Part shown: piece by piece, positions 58,218-64,000 of the stretch
How positions within the stretch are numbered: position 1 is the first letter of the stretch
Layout of the letters: every line of letters begins with the position of its first letter
Assembly (NCBI GenBank): GCA_020736575.1
Contig: JAGPYM010000003.1
Location: 1,736,001 to 1,800,000 of the forward strand
Length of the DNA: 64,000 nt
Origin: Thelonectria olida
Taxonomy: Eukaryota; Ascomycota; Sordariomycetes; Hypocreales; Nectriaceae
Direction of reading: 5' to 3'
The notes under the pieces: model-generated
Told to the model about the DNA's origin: nothing
What the model saw: the letters and a program-made list of their open reading frames with translations, nothing else
The model's database searches: none
Program-made: the position numbers and the translations under genes

Positions 58218-58944
58218 TTTCTTTTTGCGTTTTTGGAGCATCAGTTCTTTTTGAATTTACCTGTGATTATCTTGTCTTTTTGAATGGCAGATGCATTTGC
58301 GTCGGGGGGTGGGTTGGTGGGGGGGATCGTGCCTGTTTTCAGCTTCGCCAACATTATTATCAATGGACCGTTGATACATGCACCGAGTTACGCACGGTAG
58401 ACACCCCGCACATGCCCCCAGTTAAGTATCATGGCAAGTACATACCTAAGGCAGTTACAACCTGTGCGAATTGGTTGATTCTGAACCTGGTTACGACTTT
58501 TGGAGGTCTAGGGTAGTGGTTATGAACACAACCACGTCAACGGCGCTATTTGATACCTACCTAGGTACCGACATCGATGGCATGACACAATAGCACTCAT
58601 GGCGAAGGGGCAAAATGAGTGCCCCCGTCGTACTGTACGAATACACCTGCTGCCGAGGGCATGATAGTCGCCCTCACTGTGGTGTTGGCCGACGTCACTC
58701 TGTCCGGGGTCTGAAGGATGGTGGGCAGGCAAAAACCAGATTTCGCGTTCGCGGGGTGTTTGAATCGCCCGATTTGTCTGCATATGACGACTACAGATCA
58801 TAATCATATTATAACATCGTAGCCCCCGGGAATAACAATGTCACATAATACTGCCACAATAATATTCGCATCTGAATATTGAACCAAAGCAATTGGACCC
58901 AATACTATCATCATCTCAACGACCGTATCTATTTCCACTTACAC
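58218..58944. other. intergenic spacer with CCTAGGTA motif
   Basis: About 0.7 kb between the tRNA and the acidic protein gene. Begins with the tRNA terminator T-run; holds a TACCTACCTAGGTACC stretch at about 58554-58569. No coding signal was seen. Confidence 0.55.
58554..58569. repeat. TACCTAGGTA-type palindromic word
   Basis: TACCTACCTAGGTACC contains the perfect palindrome ACCTAGGT; related words occur at 20573-20590 and 27211-27229. Confidence 0.6.
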
Positions 58945-59820
58945 ATGGCATCCGAGCAGCCGAATCCATCCCCACCACAAACGGCCGCGAAGACGAAGAA
59001 ACGTCCCACGAGCCATGAAACTCCGACGGAGAGCACAGAGAAACAGAGGATAAAGAGACCAAGCAAACGGAAAGTCATCAGGCCCACCGAAATCGTCTCT
59101 CCAGGGGAGCCTCCAAAACGAAAGCAAGTCAAGCTCCAGACCATCGAGTCGAGTGACGAAGATGATAGCGGCAGTCTAGACTCATCTGACGAAGAGGACG
59201 TGGAGAGCATCGATCTGTCAGATGAAGAGGAAGACGAATACGACGACACGGATGATGATGATGAAGACGACGACGACGACGACGACGACGACGCAGAAAG
59301 TGTCTACCTGTCAGACTCAGACGAGCCTGAAGAAGCAAATTCCAAGGCTGTTGTCAAGGCTCTGACCCGAACAGTTCGACCAGCGTCATCTCGAAATTCA
59401 GCGTCCGCAACTCGACGTCCCAACAAAAACACACCACAACCGCAATCCACATTTGTCGAAACCCGAACGCAGTCAAGTCGATGGATCGTTGCGCAACAAC
59501 AGGCATCATCTCGAGACGCGACCGTCACTCGAGGCGCCTCTTCAAGCCGACAACAAACTGTACGCCAGCAGTTCCATACACCGAATGCAAACACGTCGAG
59601 AGTCCGAGAGAGGAGACCCCAGGAGAGGGGAGTAACGAGGGGAAACAGCTTCAGACTCAACATGAGTGTCGATGTAAATGTCTCCTTTAGTGGGCTGGTC
59701 ACGGGTAGGAACCTGGGTTTCGCTGGTGTAAGTCCCGACCGACATCTATCTCATTGTATCATGGCTTATCAAACATAGGGCCAACTATCCTATGCCTGGG
59801 ATAGGAACCGCCAAAGTTGA
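58945..59820 (+). CDS. acidic, low-complexity nuclear-type protein
   Basis: Exons 58945-59727 and 59779-59820 (274 aa); a GTAAGT donor and CATAG acceptor give the short last exon GQLSYAWDRNRQS. The N-terminus is basic (RIKRPSKRKVIRP, PPKRKQVK) and would serve as a nuclear localisation signal. Residues about 70-125 are almost all Asp/Glu/Ser, including D9 coded by (GAC)n. A Ser/Arg/Gln-rich middle follows. The last 40 residues (MSVDVNVSFSGLVTGRNLGF) look ordered and beta-like, unlike the rest. Such acidic NLS proteins often bind histones or nucleolar factors, but nothing here names a family. Convergent with YRA1 (183 bp). Confidence 0.72.
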
Positions 59821-60003
59821 GCCAACCAGTGCGGATGAACAAGTTGAGCCCCATCCAGGTGCACCGAGCAAATTCAGTGGTAAAGTCAAATGGCAAAGCT
59901 GGAAAGATGGAATTCTTTGGTGTTGTCGGCGTCTAGCATTCTGGTGATCTATATATACATGGATAGGCAAGTAGGTTGCGTAATCCTGACAGATATCAAG
60001 TAG

Positions 60004-61529
60004 TTACTCAATCATGTCAATGTCGTCAACGGGGGCCTGAGGGGCCTGAGCCGCAGCTGCGCCAGCGCCGGCGCCTGATGCCTCACCAGCAGCGGGAGCG
60101 CTTCCGCCGCCAAAGTAGTCCTCCATCTCCGCGTCGAGTTCCTCCTGAGTCTTCTTGGACCGCGGGTTGGTACGACCATCTCGGTTATCCCGGCCATCCC
60201 TTCTACCCTCCTGATCCCTGCCTCCCTCTCTGCGAGCACCAGGGCGACGGCCACCACCACCACGTCTACGAGGCATTGGGCTCCTCGATCGGCGATTTTG
60301 GCCAGGGATATATCTATCGATACCCTTGAGTGAAGCGTCCTCTTCCTCGATTACGCGACGACGAGGGGACTCGGAGCGAGCCCGATTACCAGACCTCTCA
60401 TCGGGGGTAGAGATTCGCTCCGACAAGGGGCGGCCAGGCATGACAGCCGTGTCGAAGGGGTTTCGGGAAGGCAATAGGGTCAGTTTTATCGGTTGTCCTG
60501 GTTCATGTTCAGCAACTCAAACTACATGGAGAGATGCAGAAATATGTACCGTTAGCATTAGCGCCATCGAACTGTCGAACAGCCTCTTCGGCATCTTCTT
60601 TGAGCTCATACGTCACGTATGCGGTGCCCTCGGATCGGCCAGCTCGGTCGTAGCGCAATTGAAGTCGAGTAACGGGCCCAATCCTGCGGAAGAGTTCCTA
60701 GATGGAGTGAGCCAGGGTTCAAATATTGCGCCTGATCGAGACATACATCGAGGTCCTCCTCGGTAAGGTCGTAGTGGACGTTTTCCACACGGAGCTTGGC
60801 GCCGTTGCTCTCGGCTCCGCTGGGGAGTATTGTTAGGATAGCGATTCATTGGCAACCCGGTATAACGTACTGATTAGGCGACTCGCGGCGACGACGGGGC
60901 GCAGGGGCCTTGCGAGAGTCTGAGAATAGGTGAGACTCGGAAGAATTAAAAGAAGTAGTGTGAGGTATTACTGTGTCCCTCGTATCGGTCATGAACCCAT
61001 TCACTGTATCCTATTAGGTGCAATTCGACCAGACCCGCGGAAGTCAACTAACCTATCGAGGTTTCGGGAGTCATCACGGGTGGACTGTAGGAGGGAGGGA
61101 TGCTCGGTCAGCAATGAGTTTATGAGGGCAACGCCGTCTCTATCGCCAAATGTTCCGGACATCGATCGATGGAACGCGAGGATGACTGAGATCGAGTGGG
61201 CATGATCAGACGACGGTTGGGAGGGAGGATGTTTCAACCTGCATCACAGCTGTGAGGACGATGGCTTGGACAAGGCACAATAGGTTTGGGTGACAGACCT
61301 TTCTTACACCGTCACGGGGGTAATCTTGGCGAGGTTCGCGGCGGCGACCTCCACCACGTCGGCCGCGAGATCCATTGTTGTTGTTGCTGCGCTGGCGAGG
61401 GTGTTAGTTTAGATGAAAGGGGAGCGCAAGGCTGCTGATGCGGATACTGGGCGTGGGCGCGAGAGACGGAACCAAACATACCTTGTCGGCAATGATCTCG
61501 TCGAGACCGCGATCCATCTTGTCGGCCAT
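60004..61529 (-). CDS. YRA1: mRNA export adaptor Yra1/ALY/REF (RRM protein)
   Basis: Eight exons: 61482-61529, 61308-61391, 61053-61084, 60972-61003, 60871-60919, 60747-60819, 60550-60697 and 60004-60497 (960 nt, 319 aa); all phases agree. Yra1 joins TREX and hands mRNA to the Mex67 export receptor. The start MADKMDRGLDEIIADK is the UAP56/Sub2-binding N-box. An RGG-rich basic segment (GSRGRRGGGRRREPRQDYPR) and the family block SEWVHDRYEGH follow. The RRM runs from AKLRVENVHYDLTEEDLDEL through GRSEGTAYVTYELKEDAEEA. The C-terminus is Arg/Gly-rich and ends with a second helix (KKTQEELDAEMEDYFGGG). Exons 3 and 4 are only 32 nt each. The 223-nt intron after exon 2 is the longest; yeast Yra1 autoregulates through an intron, which may have a parallel here. 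Confidence 0.93.
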
Positions 61530-62507
61530 TGTGGGAGTAGTGAATAGGAGGAGTCTCAGGATCTTTTGGTGATACCAAAAAGAAGATTGTTGTTAAAATG
61601 ATGTGATGTTGGAAGTTGAAAGCCGTGCGACTTTGAAAAGAGAGAAAGCTCCGTCACCGAGAACGGGGCGACGCGGTTGGGCTGGCAGAGATGGTCCGGA
61701 CACGACGTACCGACAAGCAAGCCACACTTAAACAGAATATCAGCCACAATCCTCCAAGAAGAAACTCAAGCAAGATTCGATCAAGTGGAGAAGTGAGTCT
61801 TTAACTTCCATCTCATGGAAAGTCCCGTTAAGTTCTCCGTCAGGTCGCTGCAAGACAGACAGCCAATCCTTGTCTCGCAGCCGGGAACTCACCTCACCAC
61901 TCCCTTTGAACGTTGAAACAAGCGCCAAGACTGCATCTATCTACCTCATTCAATGTGCTACTGCAGAAACACCATGTCTCTGTATTCTGAACACTCACTG
62001 TTTGACACTGACCCCTTTCTAGAATAAATGACTGATGCGATACCAAGCTTTGTAGGCCTTGCTCCGGCCCGATTATTATCCGCGACATGGCTTGCGCTAA
62101 ACCTCTTTGAGATGGCCAATTCAACTCTACGTTAAGCTGTCCTCCTTGAGGCGAGAGTGCCAATGTGCCTCCATCCCTTGTTGGCTTGTCTAGCAGCCCG
62201 GCGCCCTAGACGAGTAATTCCTCCCGTCGTGTCGTATTCCTGATATTGTCTCTCTTCTGTGTGTCCATCGCGACCTCTTTTCTCCTTTTAATTACCCTTT
62301 AAACCCCCCTATCGATTCTCGATCCCCTCGAAGCCGTTATCCCCCTTGCGCCTGAACTTGCGCTACGCTTCCCGCGCTCCAACGGTCAACGTCCCCGTTC
62401 GATCCAACTTGATGCTCTCAACGGACTGCTAGTCGGTGTTTTCCTCGGCCGTCGATCGCCTCAACTGAGCCTGTCTCTCTTCCCTAATACCCGACCCGAC
62501 GGCACCC
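61530..62507. other. divergent promoter region (YRA1 / MNN9)
   Basis: About 1 kb between divergent starts. C/T-rich sequence at 62215-62500 resembles a leader for MNN9. No coding signal was seen. Confidence 0.6.
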
Positions 62508-63684
62508 ATGGCTCGACCCATGGGGTCGGTTCGTCTTAAGAAGACGAATCCAGTGACCCTCGCCCTTGGCGCGATCCTCTGCATATTCATCATCATCTTC
62601 CTTGTGTCTCCATCAAGCCACTCGGCCACCTCACGCCGACTCGATGCCATTACTGCCCAGCACCATCTCTCCCCCCCGACGTCGCCCTATCGAAAGCCTA
62701 GTACACGGTCGGGCGAGCGACTAAAGCCGCCGCCTGTTGCCCACTATAACCTGAATAATGTCACCATTACGACTACGCCCATCGAGAACCGCGAGAACGT
62801 CTTGATTTTGACCCCAATGGCCCGGTTCTACCAAGCCTACTGGGACAACCTGTTGAAGCTGAACTATCCCCACGAGCTCATCACATTGGGATTCATTCTT
62901 CCGAAGACTAAAGAAGGCAATCAAGCGACAACGGAACTGCAGGAGCAAATACACAAGACGCAAAAGCATGGCTCCGAAAAGAATCGCTTTAAGAGTATCA
63001 TCATCTTGCGACAAGATTTCGAACCGGCCATCGTGTCTCAGGATGAGAGCGAGCGACACAAGATGAAAAACCAAAAGATGCGACGAGAAGTCATGGCCAA
63101 GGCCCGCAACTCGCTCCTCTTCACCACACTGGGCCCTGATACGTCTTGGGTCCTGTGGCTCGATGCAGACATCATTGAAAGCCCTCCCTCTCTGATCCAA
63201 GATCTTGCCGCATTCGATAAGCCGCTGATCGTTCCCAACTGTTATCAGCGCTTCTATGATGAGGAGCACAAGAAGGCATCTGAGCGACCCTATGACTACA
63301 ACAGCTGGCAGGACAGTGAGACGGCTTTGACGATGGCCGCTAAGATGGGCCCGGACGAGATCCTTCTCGAAGGCTATGCCGAGATGGCGACGTACCGCAC
63401 ATTGATGGCGTACCTGGCGTCCGAGGGGGGCGATCGCAACATGGTGATCCCCCTTGATGGTGTTGGTGGAACTGCTCTTCTCGTCAAGGCTGACGTGCAC
63501 CGTGACGGTGCCATGTTCCCGCCCTTTCCCTTTTACCATCTCATCGAGACTGAGGGATTCGCCAAGATGGCGAAGCGGTTAGGATGGCAGCCATACGGCC
63601 TGCCTAACTACAAGGTTGGTTCCAGCCCCTCTTAGTGTAACGATGATTTCTGACCCGATCTAGGTGTACCATTATAACGAGTAA
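62508..63684 (+). CDS. MNN9: mannan polymerase subunit Mnn9 (Anp1/Mnn9/Van1 family)
   Basis: Exons 62508-63614 and 63664-63684 (375 aa). Mnn9 is a cis-Golgi type II mannosyltransferase subunit of the M-Pol complexes that extend the alpha-1,6 mannan backbone of N-glycans. A short cytosolic tail (ARPMGSVRLKKTNP) precedes one TM helix (TLALGAILCIFIIIFLVS), then a Ser/Pro stem. The catalytic domain begins near residue 98 (NVLILTPMARFYQAYWDN), with RNSLLFTTLGPDTSWVLWLD and the metal-binding DAD (LDADIIESPPSLIQDL), YQRFYDEEHKK, LDGVGGTALLVKADVHRDG and FYHLIETEGFAKMAKRLGW. The tiny last exon adds VYHYNE. All family landmarks are intact; ANP1 and VAN1 paralogues are less likely because the start and C-terminus look Mnn9-like. 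Confidence 0.93.
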
Positions 63685-64000
63685 ACGTCTCATATTTATG
63701 GTTGTCGACCAACCTGATGTGAAAGAAGTCGTCCGCATCTATTATGACTTGTCATGCCAAGGACGAGCTACGCTGCATGCCGTGCGCTCGGCAAACAGCT
63801 GCCGCCTTTTCGTCCCCAGCGACCGCCGTCGAGCACATTGTCCATTTTCGAATCAGGGCGGGCACGGGGAACGGCGTTTTTACTGTAGTATATCTATTCT
63901 TTCATCCACTAAGGGAAATAAAACAAGGGAGAATCGAACGGAGAAGAGAAGAACCGAAAGAATACGAAAATCTTCCTCTCTTGGAAGAAGGGAGGCAAGG
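63685..64000. other. 3' flank of MNN9 to window end
   Basis: No coding or RNA gene signal; A/G-rich near the end. Confidence 0.55.

Noticed and set aside
1..64000. Mobile elements, CRISPR arrays, biosynthetic clusters, 5S rRNA
   Set aside because: No terminal repeats with transposase or reverse transcriptase motifs, no spaced direct repeats, no PKS/NRPS domains and no 5S-like sequence were seen; CRISPR is not expected in a fungal nucleus.

Overview
This window is nuclear DNA of a filamentous ascomycete (Pezizomycotina, most likely Sordariomycetes; I cannot name the genus). The case rests on short introns (mostly 45-70 nt) with GT...AG ends and CTAAC/CTGAC-type branch sites, pyrimidine-rich leaders, 0.3-4 kb spacers, and a gene set of single-copy fungal housekeeping proteins. 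Products were read from the translated exons by eye. Splice sites were chosen so that the reading frame and family motifs stay intact, and for every complete spliced gene the exon lengths sum to a multiple of three. I see no transposon, biosynthetic cluster, CRISPR array or foreign island.

Layout. 0-3.6 kb: the chromatin regulator Snt2 (minus, cut by the left edge, with an apparent frameshift), then a 4.5 kb spacer. 8-11.5 kb: a HELQ/POLQ-type DNA repair helicase (plus, 13 exons, one of 2 nt). 12.3-15.3 kb: a BTB protein with an unusual insert, convergent with a prolyl-iminopeptidase-like hydrolase. 16.3-20 kb: an unassigned Cys-Pro-motif protein, convergent with Tvp38. 20.7-26.7 kb: a CUE/CCCH/SMR RNA-binding protein and an F-box/JmjC protein (both minus). 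28-32.4 kb: translation factor eIF4A and a four-helix membrane protein. 35.4-39 kb: eIF2 gamma and a LAA2-like acidic protein. 39.7-42.8 kb: nucleoporin Nsp1 and mitochondrial ATPase inhibitor IF1. 46.5-50 kb: a 14-3-3 protein, Dph4 and mitoribosomal protein mL59. 50-56 kb: splicing helicase Prp28 and valyl-tRNA synthetase. 56.4-64 kb: an unassigned protein, an intron-bearing tRNA-Leu(AAG), an acidic nuclear-type protein, mRNA export factor Yra1/ALY, and mannan polymerase subunit Mnn9.

Functionally this is a core region. It holds translation (eIF4A, eIF2 gamma, ValRS, Dph4, tRNA-Leu), RNA processing and export (Prp28, Yra1, Nsp1, the SMR protein), mitochondria (IF1, mL59, a possible second ValRS isoform), Golgi and secretion (Tvp38, Mnn9, LAA2-like), and chromatin and repair (Snt2, JmjC, HELQ). 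Neighbours are mostly convergent or divergent pairs with separate promoters, so nothing suggests co-transcription.

No undescribed multi-gene system is evident. The observations most worth checking are a 2-nt micro-exon in the helicase, a cryptic arginine-rich N-terminal extension in frame upstream of valyl-tRNA synthetase, a BTB domain split by a cysteine-cluster insert, the Snt2 frame break, and several conserved-looking proteins I cannot name.
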